DNA of 64,000 nucleotides, from the NCBI GenBank assembly GCA_950295325.1, contig OX485807.1, positions 32,337,666 to 32,401,665 of the forward strand, given 5' to 3'. The stretch comes from Polytrichum commune (taxonomy: Eukaryota; Streptophyta; Polytrichopsida; Polytrichales; Polytrichaceae). This document shows positions 48,701 to 58,698 of this stretch, piece by piece (the first letter of the stretch is position 1; each line of letters starts with the position of its first letter). The notes beneath the pieces were generated by a model. The model was not told where the DNA came from, searched no databases, and worked only from the letters and a program-made list of their open reading frames with translations. Both the position numbers and the translations under genes were made by a program.

Positions 48701-48955
48701 AACCCAATCAACCCTACCACAATCTTGGGTTAATACCTCAACTCTCTTCATAACTCGATACAAATCCTCCATACTCGATCCAAGCTTGACCTTGCCATGT
48801 AAAGTTTTCATCATATTTTGGATACCTTCCACAAGAAGAGATGATATGTTTATCATGTGCAAACATTTGTTTTCATTCAACAAATTTGATCCTCGCACCA
48901 ACTTCTTTGTTTGTGTCGAGCATTGGACCACCAATGGCATGAAGTTCTTGTCCAT
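41474..48955 (-). CDS. Protein kinase - NB-ARC - LRR immune receptor (PNL class NLR), single exon, 2493 aa
   Basis: An uninterrupted frame. Residues 1-190 are mostly helical with no recognised fold. The kinase is at about 200-482: glycine loop GNGAGGQVY (205-213), VAVK lysine 225, HRDLKPEN (H322), DFG (352-354) and APE (379-381), so it looks catalytically intact. A hydrophobic stretch follows at about 488-521. NB-ARC is at about 560-880: P-loop GMGGMGKTT (592-600), kinase-2 LMVLDD (666-671), RNBS-B MIITTRD, CRGLPLSL and MHD (876-878), all consistent with a working ADP/ATP switch. From about 1040 to the end come about 60 tandem 24-residue LRRs of the form LGNLTSLTTLDLSYCEGLKEIPEA. NLRs of this kind are intracellular sensors of pathogen effectors, and the kinase-NBS-LRR order is known from mosses. 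The start at 48955 is the first methionine. The stop lies inside the repeat array, so the C-terminus may be truncated. No intron is needed. Confidence 0.93.
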   Translation of the reverse strand: MDKNFMPLVVQCSTQTKKLVRGSNLLNENKCLHMINISSLLVEGIQNMMKTLHGKVKLGSSMEDLYRVMKRVEVLTQDCGRVDWVYASLWQMNNEEEFQEVLEELKCNFDTMCGQFQSMGINVHGLQESINFSPIKFLEVEKDQKVLMSRLLAHIQATKESPEEQEIVKHAHKRLICRMDGEGIELDAANFPTYHWSPKLTTSLGNGAGGQVYMTKCFGLDVAVKAFEKVDEMNKSIANANFKKEVGVLAGLSHPNIIKFICCGELLDNQYFGNYIAMEKMDKNLADHLDNKTLKISYLVTIDIMMQIARGMFYLHDMNVAHRDLKPENVLVNFWGDSKLDGMGYVKVKLADFGIAKIEAKDVLEEPTSGKVGTTGYRAPETFPKHSETNRLVNAFKSDVFSFAMLCSYILTGTNPFLANKKSKSIHERMEGGERPKFPLDCPKSLATLIEQCWRLQPSERPTFEHICLRLGKVKREFLEDTQKISNGWMNLYLLQGLVSYFWLWFQMMLSWMRACLWFILGKTNGVDHVNIHASTYANKGECNVLVGSTHCLELTRTKVQNNVVEKLVGMDKRKLKVMTELDEHSMVIIIGMGGMGKTTLAKYVMEHLRQEFDVSCFTFMKAQGCGTLEILKEILSNLGVNPENMTDIAKGRRLLEEIVTKQRTLMVLDDIGSVDQIHELMGLDIFKAAPIKNKMIITTRDWGLVKSLEGARRVDMDELKLDEAMNLFTLHVCDNQRIFEIPPHVKDIAKRIVETCRGLPLSLKVVGSTLRGIDRVRIWMRTLQRLRRARSLGSGNDMELWQCLQVSFDDLKDEDKNMFLDICCFLSKDLFARGMLKVETALQIWSNINENPTKSLKRLDDKSLVKISKDGGLEMHDQLQDMGRMIVETQFDYMGTRLWNIHATKWKEEIGKDMKDMESLSCNEPTKEVKYVDMKAPLPSLRLFNYQGCESLISIGPIINHSKHLSCLLVNCEQKDFTPSTAKMQNPISFVKWENHVHLRVLVIKGVSTLESLPDNISGLVSLYELTIKKCYNFQHLPRAIGSLSSMRELNLGACIRLENIPIQVGNLSSLTTLGLSYCEGLKEIPKALGNLTSLTTLDLSYCESLKEIPEALGNLTSLTTLKLSGCEGLKEIPKALGNFTSFTTLDISYCYRLKEIPEMLGNLTSLTTLDLSYCYGLNKIPKTLGNLTSLTTLKLSGCEGLKEIPKALGNFTSFTTLDISYCYRLKEIPEMLGNLTSLTTLDLSYCYGLNKIPKTLGNLTSLTTLKLSGCEGLKEIPGALGNLTSLTTLDLSGCRGLKEIPHVLGNLTPLTTLDLSYCEGLKEILEALGNLTSLTTLKLSGCKGLKEIPEVLGNLKSLTTLDLGYCEGLKDIPKALGNLTTLTTLNLSYCESLKEIPEALGNLTSLTTLKLSRCKGLKGIPDALGNLTSLTTLDLSNCEGLKEIPDALGNLTSLTTLDLSYCEVLKEIPERLGNLTSLTTLDLSYCYALQEIPEALGNLTSLTTFDVSGCRGLKEIPEALGNLTSLTTLDLSYCEGLKEIPDALGNLTSLTTLDLSNCEGLKEIPDALGNLTSLTTLDLSYCEDLKEIPERLGNLTSLTTLKLNDCEGLKEIPEALGNFTSFTTLDVSYCYRLKEIPETLGNLTSLTTLDLSYCYGLKKIPETLGNLTSLATLKLSGCKGLKEIPEALGNLTSLTTLDLSGCRGLKEIPHALGNLTPLTTLDLSYCEGLKEILEALGNLTSLTTLKLSGCKGLKDIPEALGNLTSLITLDLSYCEGLKKIPEALGNLTSLTTLNLRYCEGLKEIPDALVNLTSLTILKSSYYEGLKEIPEALGNLTFLSTLDLSYYEDSKQILEALANSTSVTTLKLRGCKGLKEIPEVLGNLTSLTTLDVSGYMGLKVILEAVGNLTSLTTLKLRGGGGLKAIHEALGNLTSLTTLDLSYCEGLKVLPEALGNLTSLTIFDLSYCEGLKEIPEGMGNLTSLTTLKLSGCEGLKEIPEVLGNLISLTTLDSSYCYGLNEIPETLGNLTSLTTLDLSYCKGLKDIPKTLGDLTSLTNLKLSGCKGLEEIPESLGNLTFLTIFDLSYCEGLKEIPEALGNLTFLTTLKLSRCKGLKDIPEALGNLASLTTFDLSYCEGVKEIPQALGNLSSLTTLALTCCTSLMEIPNTLGDLISLTTLKLSGCKGLKEIPKALSNLTSLITLDLSNCYGLQEIPDALVNLTSLITLDLSYCEGLKEIPEVLGNLTSLTTLYLSHYEGLKEIPKGLGNLTSLTTLKLRSYKGLKEILKAVGNLTSLTILDLSNCKGLKEIPEALGNLTSLTTLDLSYCYALQEIPEALGNLTSLTTFDVSGCRGLKEIPEALGNLTSLTTLDLSYCEGLKEIPEALGNLTSLTTFDVSGCRGLKEIPEALGNLTSLTTLDLSYCEGLKEIPEALGNLTSLTTLKLCGCKGLKEIPEAVGNLISLTTLDLSNYEGLKEISNVLGNLTSLTTLKL

Positions 48956-49068
48956 GATGTAATGATTACCAATTGGAAATCAAAATTCTATTCCACAAAT
49001 TCCACAAGTTTTCATCAGTTTAGCAAAAACTCAATTTAAAGTCATCTACATCTAGTTTCTCGATGCAT

Positions 49069-49420
49069 ACTACACTAAATATATCAATTAATGAGTGTGG
49101 GAAATTACTGAGGGTATGAAATTAGTGAAGGTGATACTAAATTCCTTTACGCTATGAAATAGTGCCACCAAAAGATCTTAGATGCCAGTGTTCATTTCGG
49201 CACTTGGCACTATTCATTGACAAGCATGTGGCAAGCACTAATCACAAGCACACACTAATCATCTTGACATCTGTGGTAAATGAGCATAGAATTTATCATA
49301 ACCATGAATTTAACGTCACTTAGTAGCAACTTTAGCACTCGATAGCTTTGAGATTTGGCTAGATTGTGCATGTGACTTGAATTAGTACCACCCTCACTAA
49401 TTGATATATTTAGTATAGTC
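49069..49420. mobile_element. Foldback MITE just upstream of the NLR start
   Basis: The left arm ACTAAATATATCAATTAATG and the right arm, inverted, ACTAAATATATCAATTAGTG enclose about 290 bp. It begins about 110 bp upstream of the NLR start codon, so it probably lies in the promoter or 5' UTR. A related half-arm occurs near 33528-33575. Confidence 0.75.
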
Positions 49421-51440
49421 TTTTGAGGACAAATGGAAAACACTTGATTATTGCTTCAAGTACACTTCATAATACCTAAAAAAAATAAAGGATGGACTAG
49501 AGTGTTTCCAAATGGAAATCGAAACGGAAAGGATGTGGACATCAACCCAATTGCCTTTACCTACAAGTTGTGAGAGGGACACATAAACTACCATCTTATA
49601 TCGTGAAGAACAATTCAAACATGCTTTAATGGTTGTGAAATCGGGTAAATTTTCTGTACAATGTTCAAGATGTCAAAATTTTCTAGGTGAGACAAAGTGC
49701 AAAAAAACTTAAACATGAATACATTATGACACCATAGTTATGTTTGAGAAACTGTCATATGTAATGGTTGAACATAGCCTTGAGGTTAAACACACTTAAG
49801 GATTACTTTAGCCTATCCCTGAAGGTGGGAACAACGAGTAATTTTTATACGTTATGGCTATTAATAAATCTATTAGGGTACAAGAATGTCATGAGTTCAC
49901 TATGAAATGGAAAGCACTAAGGTAACGGGCAAGTGACTGGCCACCAAAGTGGAGGCAATGACCAACCTTAAAGCATGGCCAACAAATAATGCAACAACTA
50001 ATGCAACAACTTGTATAAACCCTATTGTGTACTACACATTACAAACACTCTAATCCGGATGACTTTCATGATTGTTTCATTCTCACCTAAGGACTCATCT
50101 ATTTCTCAAACTTTACTAATTATCATTTTTGATCAACAATACTTGATATCTAATTTAACATTATGCTTGGCTTTACTGCAAAATTCAACATGCAAATTCC
50201 AATAGAGGCCAATGCCAATAAAACCTCCTTTATTACGTCTCATATGTAATTTCTCGTATGATCTTTTTCTTTGAACTTTATTATAAGCACAACAATAATC
50301 ATTATACAAGCCTTGGGGAAACAACACATTGGAAATTGATTTTGAAAATCTGCCCATTTGACGTAATTCCAAACCACTTGAAGGGTCGAGATAACTTATG
50401 TTTAATTTTCATTGTCATTCAATCGTTGGTGTTGATTTATATTGTAGAAACATGTTTACAAGTTGTACAATAAGTACCATAATCAAATCTGATCCTAGTT
50501 TTGATAAATATTGAGCACCTCAAGTGAGTCATATCACATGCCAAACTGTAACATGGGACATTATTGGTACATGCTGACTAGAACTAAGATAACAATAATC
50601 TAGAATGAATTTAAAGTAAAAACATAGAGTTCATTATATTTGCTAATAATGAATATGCATTTACTTTGGTTAAACTTAAGACAACCAGGCATGGTGGGGA
50701 GGTATATAAAGGACACTTGTGCAAGAGTAAGGGGGTCCTTTATCTTATCTCGTGGTTGGGTGGTTCATGCCAAAGAAATTTCCAACAAAGAATTAGAGAT
50801 TCGTTACACAAACTAATTGAAATCACATTGATATTCCTATGTCACATGCAAATATAGAGGTATGTGGTTGAAAATATGTACTTTTTATCCTTTGTGTCAA
50901 TCCAAAGATGTACTAAGACTTAACTCCATTCCAAACTTCGACTAGCAACTCTTGCTGCCAACACCAATCAAAATAAGCTCAAAGTTAATCCATCTTATTC
51001 ATCAACCTTGCGAAACACTAAGCAACACATTCATTAAAGGATAATCTTGGACTCTAAGATAAGCATTTCAATGCACTACATTGTTTGATATAGTAATTAT
51101 AATTGTCGTGTGAAAACAACCAAAACATGTTCTCTATATCCCTCAAAATGCCATATTTAATAACCATCAATCATATGGTATGAAATATGAATTGAAGATT
51201 TTAAAATTAGCAACTTAAAAATGATCACTCACAAGTGGGAGAGGTCTTCGTGGTTGTATCATATAATTAATATTAGAATGCATTCATACTATTACAATAT
51301 GTCTAACTTTTATTGAATATCTGGACTAATATGTTTTATGTGATAAAAAATCATTTAGATATTCACTCATTAACATTATTATCATGATTATGATAATTAT
51401 TAGGTTACAAAATTAACACACATAATACACATGTATCATA
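49421..51440. other. AT-rich spacer, no recognised feature
   Basis: No open frame with recognisable protein content and no structured repeat was seen on either strand. The NLR promoter may extend into the left part. Confidence 0.4.
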
Positions 51441-53870
51441 ATTGACTGCCCTGATGTGGTATAGTTGGATCCAATTTCTAATGAAGTCACTTTCATCTTT
51501 CACTTTCATTATTGTTTTGACACTAATTGGAAACATATACCCAATACCCCTAATAAACATGCATACTTTTCCATGTAAGTTAAGTGACATTATTCGGTTA
51601 GTGACACTTGATACCATAAACAATGTACCTCCAAGAATCACCCTTCATGGTTTGTCAAGAAGGCATTTCAAGTGATAATTACTTTGTGCAACTATCAAAA
51701 GTTTTTGAGGTCAATATTGCAATCCACATTACTATTTAGCTCCTATTCAAGCTTACATGTATACATGTGACCATGAGCTGCAAATCATTGGCCCAAACAA
51801 ACCTCACGATGGCCATTCCCCCTCCAATCTTCTTAACATCAATCCCCAACTTACACACCAACCATGGCCAACCGGTGTTGTCAGAAGACGAACCGGAAGC
51901 TTGACAAATTATAACATTCTAAAAAATAAACATGATAGTGTGTTGCAGAGTGTAGTTATTGTTGATTTTAGACTTGAAGGTCACTAAAAATGTTTGCTAC
52001 ACTAATAGAATCATAGATAAAGATAAGATAAAGACAAAGATAAAACAAAGACGACCTTTGAAGTGAGTGTGTGATTCTCAAAGTCCATATATTGTTCCAA
52101 CAACTACATGACAACTCAAAAAAAGATGATCATAACTTTCAAAAATTCTCATGTTGGATATAAAACTACAGCTGAGCCTTCTGTCTTGTAGGTCAGGTCT
52201 TTAAGATTAGAGTAAGGTGGACCGACATTGATCCACCATAACAAATATGTAAACATCTATATGCAAGTGGTATGTAGTTAGGTGTGGATCTTAGAACGGA
52301 CACCAATCATACATGTTTTTGAAAGAGGTTGGACTACGTGCTGATAATGTTACGAATTCTAGATTCAATAGTCAGCATAATTGGGGGGACCTATATAACA
52401 GAGAATCTTCACTTTGATAATGAACAAAATACTAATATGAGCTCTAAAAAAAATTGGATACTGGCACAATTCGGATGTACTAAACATCTTGCACTAATTT
52501 TTGCATGTGTCTCATATCCTACAAGGATGCAAGAAGTGGGTTCAGAGATAAAAGTATCCATGGCAAATACAACACGTCCACCTTTGGTGCTAGCAAGGGT
52601 ACATTTGCCAAGCACATCGAATCTTCTCAGCTTGTAGACTCACCCTTGGGTTTTACTTCAACCTTCGTTGTGACACTAATTGTAACCATCTTGGCTAACA
52701 TCTAAAAATGTACATAGGCTTCAATTTAGTTAGGAGAAGTGATACTATTCAACGGATGTTACTCAATACGATAAACAGAATAGCTCCAAGCAATCATGGT
52801 TTGGCAGGAACGGCTCCTAAACTTTAGAAATTACTACTTGCAGGTGCCAAAAGTTTTTGAGGTTATCATATCAGTCCACTTCACTATTTGGCTCCTACTC
52901 AAGGTCAGAGATCTGTGATCAGATGTCGCAAATCACCTGCTCAAACAATGCTCGCAATGGCCATTCTTCTAACATACTTACACAAGAAATTTCACCAACC
53001 ATGGCCAACCTGGAATTCAATGCCCATCGTTACCTTGTCAGCCTTCAAAGTGAATTGGAATCCTTCTGGTATATCGGTATCTTAATTTTGCCCTCCTTAT
53101 CCCAAATTTTGACTGCACAAAATCATAGTATGCTCCAAATCAATTTCTGTAATCCCTGGCATCACCATTCACAAGTCCAACCTCCCATCAGACGATTTAA
53201 CCTGATACAAAATCATCCAACCAGACACCTCTGAAGTCCTCGCAACCTACAGAGCTTGAATAAAGTATACAACTACTGTTCATGTTTCCCAGAGTCGGCA
53301 AGCATGGCTCTAAGTTATATATCCCTCCACATAAACACTCACTTAATAAACTAACTTGCAAACTGTTACCAACTATTCATTGTATCTGCATTGAGAACGA
53401 CTTGTACAACAATACACATGCAAGGCAGCTAACACCAGCCAAAAAGCATATGCCCAATTCAAACAACCCAACTCCCTTAATAAACAGATATTGAAAGTTT
53501 TTTATTCGGTCCTCCTCACTACCTCCAAAGAATGTACCCAAACTTACCAAACATTGCAAGTGTTGTATGCAAAACAAATAACTCCCAACTAGAAGTCATG
53601 TTGAGTAAAAGGATAAATCAAGTACGTTGCATGGTGGAAATAAATCTTGTTTGTTTTGAAGGGCACTCAAAATGTTTCCTCCACTGGTGGGCAAAGATGA
53701 CCTTCGAACTAAGTATGCGATTCTCAAAAGTCTACAAGTACATGGATTCAAGAGCTCTAGAAAAACTCACGAAAGGCATCGTTGAAGCTCTTGAAAAATC
53801 TCATCATTGTATCTTATATACTATAGCTGAGCCTTCTGTCTTGTAGGTGGCAGAGGCAACATGAAAGCTA
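51440..53870. repeat. Diverged tandem segmental duplication
   Basis: Segments at about 51500-51890 and 52640-53000 share ordered blocks: 'ttttgacactaattg', 'ttaagtgacattatt'/'agaagtgatactatt', 'tcatggtttg', 'aaaagtttttgaggt', 'atttagctcctattcaag' and 'ccaaccatggcc'. Segments at about 51950-52200 and 53600-53850 also match, ending in the shared 'agctgagccttctgtcttgtag'. The copies are old and indel-rich. No intact gene remains. Confidence 0.7.
53490..53620. repeat. Dispersed foldback repeat, copy C (right arm only)
   Basis: The segment 'cactacctccaaagaatg', 'gtgttgtatgcaaaac' and 'aactcccaac' matches the right arm and tail of copies A, B and D. A matching left arm was not found. Confidence 0.6.
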
Positions 53871-55250
53871 GTACAATATTCTGTTTGGTGCTAGCAACTT
53901 ATATTACCCATAAGCTTGCACAGTACACAAGTGTGCCAATGGAGAACATAAAGTTTGTCGTTTCTCCTCTTGCTGCCTACTTTTGTCTAAAACCTGATCG
54001 GAGGAAGCTTTACCACATATATATTTCCATTGCAAGGAGCTTCTCCGACATAACTACAAGATATATGCATATAATTCCTACTCTGCAACCATCACCTACT
54101 GTTAGGTGATGAGTTGCAACAAAAAAACCATCTCTCTCACCATACCCCTCACCAATCAGTCACATGCGTGAAGGGCCAGTCACATACTTGGGTCTTGAGC
54201 TTGAGGTGGGCAAGCTTGCAAGTTTAGTGTCCCCAGGTGAAAAAATATCAACGTTTATTTGTGCATAACATCATCAGAGCGGCTTGGTTCCTTCTTATTT
54301 TTGAAGGATTTTCAAGTTCGAACCTGAACTTGAACTTGTAATTGTCGGGCTTGACTTGAACACAAGCTTGAACTTGAAATTCAATCCAAAATAAGCAGAG
54401 ACCAACCTTTAAAGACAAAGTTCCACCATCTTAGGCACAAGTAAGGGCGAAGGTCTTTTACCTTGGCCCACCATACTTGCGTCCTTGAGCTTGACCTCAA
54501 GTGGTGTGAGGCAATGACCAGCGCTACGTGTATGTTTGGAAATCAAAGCATTACAGAGGGTAATGGAGGAGCCATGGAGGAGAGGAGGAGGGAGGAAGAG
54601 AGGTACCCATCTCCTCCCTAAATTCTCTCCTTCACCCTTCACCATTCACATTTTCGATGCTTCAATCCTCTGTTTGCGTGTGCAGACGACGGCCTTGCTT
54701 TGACCAAGTGCATGCAAAATATACATGTGGGATTGAGGGAAATGCGAAAATGAGAGAATGTAAGTTACCCCATCAACATGTAAGAATCACGACGACCAGC
54801 TTGTAGTTCCGGAAGTATTGCAACCCCGCCACTGAACCTCAATTCGCCTCCATGCCTCCCTCCTCCCACCCGAACCAACTTACAAACTACACTTCCGACA
54901 TCGTCATCATCTCACTCCCGCCCACATGACATGACCAATTCAAATGTACAATAGCAATATTGCCAAAGCTCCCCATTCACCACAAACCATCAAAAAACCT
55001 TCAAACTGCAAAGCTCCGAACAACACCACCACCACCACCACTTAACCCTAGTCGCCGCCCAAATCCTACAACCCCGTAAACGGCCTCCCCACTGATTTGT
55101 AAGCTGTCAATGTGAACATAACCATGATGGAGTCCGCTATGGCAGAGTCTGCTGATGTCTGTGGAAGTTGCAGTGGAAATCACACCGTTGTCAGAAGAAA
55201 AACAAGGAACTCAAGTTACTTTAACATCAACAAAACATGAAAATGCCTAC
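53871..55250. other. Spacer, possibly a promoter/5' region of unclear origin
   Basis: Around 54900-55200 the composition changes to CCACC-rich DNA that, on the minus strand, reads like a leader (GGCGGCGACTAGGGTTAAG). No convincing coding exon follows. The rest shows nothing recognisable. Confidence 0.3.
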
Positions 55251-55289
55251 AGGATTTTTGGTCAGCAATTCTAACTCGAAGGGACTTTT

Positions 55290-55600
55290 TGTCGGGAGAT
55301 GGTTCCCGATGGTTTGCCGTTGGTTGATTTGCATACAATATCAAATTCTACTTTCCAACTGTGACGCATGCTTGGAGGTGAATGATGAGCACCTCCAGAT
55401 GGCATGCCAAAATGAGTATGAACTTCAAAAACACCCCATATAGAGCTTTCCTTTCAAACCTCCCCGCTACCTCCAAGAGTGCACCGATACTTACTGAATA
55501 TGAAAGGTGTTGTATGCAAAACAACCAACTCCCGACCAAACATCGAGTTGAGTTGGAGGATAACTCAAGAGTGTTGCAGGGTGTAAATAGTTCTTGTTCG
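55290..55600. repeat. Dispersed foldback repeat, copy D
   Basis: The left arm ('gtcgggagatggtt', 'ttgcatacaatatc', 'cgcatgcttggaggtg') and the right arm, inverted ('gtcgggagttggtt', 'ttgcatacaacacc', 'ttggaggtag'), pair over roughly 90 bp. This is the copy that shows the arms most clearly. Confidence 0.7.
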
Positions 55601-56175
55601 TTTTGAAGGCCGCTTAAATGTTTCCTCCACTAGTGGACAAAGATAAGACACAGAAGACCTTCGAAATTAGTATGCACTGATTCTCAAGAGCTCCAAAACA
55701 ACTTACAAAAGGAATCGTTGAAACTTTGGAGAAACCTTGTCATTGTTTATTATATACTACATCTGAGGCGATGTCATGTAAGTTAGACCTTTTCAAAAAT
55801 AGAAAGAGTTGTAAGCAAACCTTCCATTACCTCTGCTACCCTTTACTTGTCCGCCTTGAAATTAAATCGGAATATTTGTGGCATATCGGTATCTTACCTT
55901 TGCCCTGAACTCAAACTATGCCGGCCACCCAATCACCAACTTCCCCAATAACTCATATTACGTTCCAAATCGATTTCGGCCATCCCTGGCATCACAATCC
56001 ACAAGTGCACCATCCCATCAGACGATTTAACTTGAAACCAAATCATCCAACCAGACACTTCTAAAGTCCTCCCAACCTACAGAGCTTGAATAAAGTATAC
56101 AACTGTTGGTCATGTTTCTTTGAGTCAGCAAGCATGGCTCTAAATTATGTATCCCTCCATGTAAACACTCATTCG
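55545..56175. repeat. Third copy of the 51.9-53.9 kb duplicated segment
   Basis: 55545-55800 matches 53590-53850. 55980-56170 matches 53155-53345 at high identity ('cccatcagacgatttaac', 'aaatcatccaaccagacac', 'cctacagagcttgaataaag', 'catggctctaa'). The order of the blocks differs between copies, implying rearrangement. Confidence 0.75.
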
Positions 56176-58254
56176 ATCGATAAACTTACCGAAAAACCAT
56201 TATCGACTTCTCACTCTACCTGCTTTCGAAACGAGTTGTAATACATCACACAAACAAAGGAGCTATCATCAACCTCACTCCTGATTTGTACCACTAGTCC
56301 ATCAAGAATTCAGGTCGCTGAACCTAAGAGCTAGCCTCTCCACTTATATAATATCATTGTCCATCACCTGATTTGACCTTCCGATATTACCCCATCAAGC
56401 GTACAAATATTAGTTTACAACTTATACAGACCTAGAAGGCAAAACATGAATTTTTTCTAAGAGCACAGATTCAGACATTGAACTACAACAAGTAGATATT
56501 CTGCAAGATGGGAAGATTGAGTGCCACATAACATACTCGCATATGTGGTGTCATCTAGATTATAACCCTCTTTCAACTTCTAAGTTCCCTGTTGGCAGAA
56601 TACAACATGCAAGAGCAAAGATTGTCATTTGCCAGTATTTAGCTTAAGTGCAGCCTGGTTGGCACAGGGTTATGGTATGATCTAAACGAATCGATTTAAG
56701 ATGAGCGTAGTTTAAATGAATGTATCTGATGACGTCCCGATTTGATGTGAGATTAACACACGCTGCGGTGATCTAAAATTCCTTGCATGATGATGAAGCT
56801 AAATTTTTTTTGGAACTCGGATTGTACTATTAAACTTCACTAAAACCAGTAAGGACTGCAAGTGATATAGGCACGTTTTCCAGATTAGATTTTGTATTGG
56901 CGTCGATAGAATAGAAGGTTATGAGATAATTTAGTGATCCATAAGTTAAATTAAACATAGAAAGCAAACTTTCAAGCCTCAGCACTCACAGTGGGGGGTT
57001 TCAATGGCATTGTATGATCCTGTATGACCAATTTTGTGCCACCAATTAACAGCCCTCCTCCTGGAAATCTCGATATTAATCAAATTAGCAAGTCTAACTA
57101 TAACATTCTTAAGACAAGGAATCAAAGTGCACAACCTAGGTTGTGAATATATAAACCATCCAAATCTTAAACTTAGGAAGACCACCTTGAGCAAGTCATT
57201 TTCCGATCTAGAGCATAATCGATACCACTAGCCAAGTTTTCAATAGACATCACAATATTCAAACGCAACTACTTTATGAATTGTTTGGTCTTGATGTGGA
57301 GATGTAGTAGTTGATGGCATAACCTACTTTCAAAGTCTCCTTAACTTGTATTACGGGATTGCAAGCTCAATCCTTTGAAGAGATCTTAAAAGGTCAAGGC
57401 AGTAAACTTGTACTAGCCTAAGGTTAAGAATGTTATGAAAGCACAAGGATTTTTAGCACCGAACACAATACACACAAATGTTCGAGTATGGAATTTATAA
57501 GAAAATGGTAAAGGTATTAGGTGTAACTAGTTTAAGAATGTTATGAAACCACATAGATTTCTAGCACGGAAGACAATAGACACCAAATATGTTCAAATAT
57601 GAATTATATCAGAAAGGCACATACTAAAGGTAGTATTTACCGGCTTAAGAATTTTTTCGATCTGATGCACATAGATTTCTAAAAGACAATAGACACCGAT
57701 GATTTACAAGTATGAGAGATTGAACAATGAAGAACCTACCTAAGTGGCCCCTTTGTTGACTGAGTTTTGGTGAGCTTGGAACTAGTCAAACTAGAGCAGA
57801 CAGACACACACACACACAGAGGAAATTTGAAAAGATTGGTTAGTTCATCTCAACTACACATAATGTCAAAATCATCCATTGAAGACCAAAAAAGAAGCGG
57901 AATAAACACCTTGCTAAGTTGAGGCTGTGACCAACTTGTGGTGATGGTTTGTACACTTCTCACTTGAATAATAAGATAACCATATCCATCAATCGACCTT
58001 TACAGACACCTGAGTCAGCTACTAAGTAAGCCCCCTACAATATGTCATAATGGGAAACTGATTCTTGAGCACTAAGTTGAAGCTTTCTAACTAGGCTTTC
58101 TTGGAAATGAATTTGCTAACTTCGTGTTTTGCATTCATGAGGAAGTTAAATAATGTCATGAGCGACGGAGTCAGGTATGAAGATGTTCTCATTCTGGAAT
58201 CATTTTGGAAAATTTCTTAGAAGTGGCGGCAAATCTATCTTGCTAAATTGTCAC
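56176..58254. other. AT-rich spacer
   Basis: Contains a short (CA)n run near 57803-57819 and a loose repeat of the phrase 'atttctagcac..gacaatagacacc' around 57440-57700. No gene seen. Confidence 0.4.
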
Positions 58255-58698
58255 GCCACTGTCAAGCTAAAAGTCCAAGTCTATGCACCTAAACGTCGGA
58301 AGTTTCTGTCGGTATGTATAGAAAATATATATATACATTGGGAGTTGGAAGTTGAGTGGACGAAGGGACCCTGGGAATCTCTGAATGAGTCACTTGAATC
58401 TCTCACCCAACAGTGACTCAATTGGCACTAAAATGAAATGAAGTAACAAAAGTGCTTTTAGGGCCACTGTCAAGCTAAAAGTCCAAGTCTATGCACCTAA
58501 ATGTCGGAAGTCTCTATCGGTATGTATAGGAAAAAAAAATAAAAAAATAAAAAAATATATATACATTGGGAGTTGGAAGTTGAGTGGACGAAGGGACCTT
58601 GGGAATCTCTGAATGAGTCACTTGAATGATTGAATCTCTCACCCAATAGTGACTCAATTGGCATTAAAATGAAATGAAGTAACAAAAGTGCTTTTAGG
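58255..58698. repeat. Tandem duplication (208 and 236 bp)
   Basis: The block starting 'gccactgtcaagctaaaag' at 58255 recurs at 58463. It is near identical apart from an A-rich insertion and a 10-bp 'tgattgaatc'-type insertion in the second copy. Both end at 'agtgcttttagggccact', the outer end of the next element. Confidence 0.9.

Noticed and set aside
53861-54109. 82-codon plus-strand frame starting MKAST with a signal-peptide-like beginning
   Set aside because: It lies next to decayed duplicated DNA, shows no motif, and has no conserved counterpart in the other duplicated copies.
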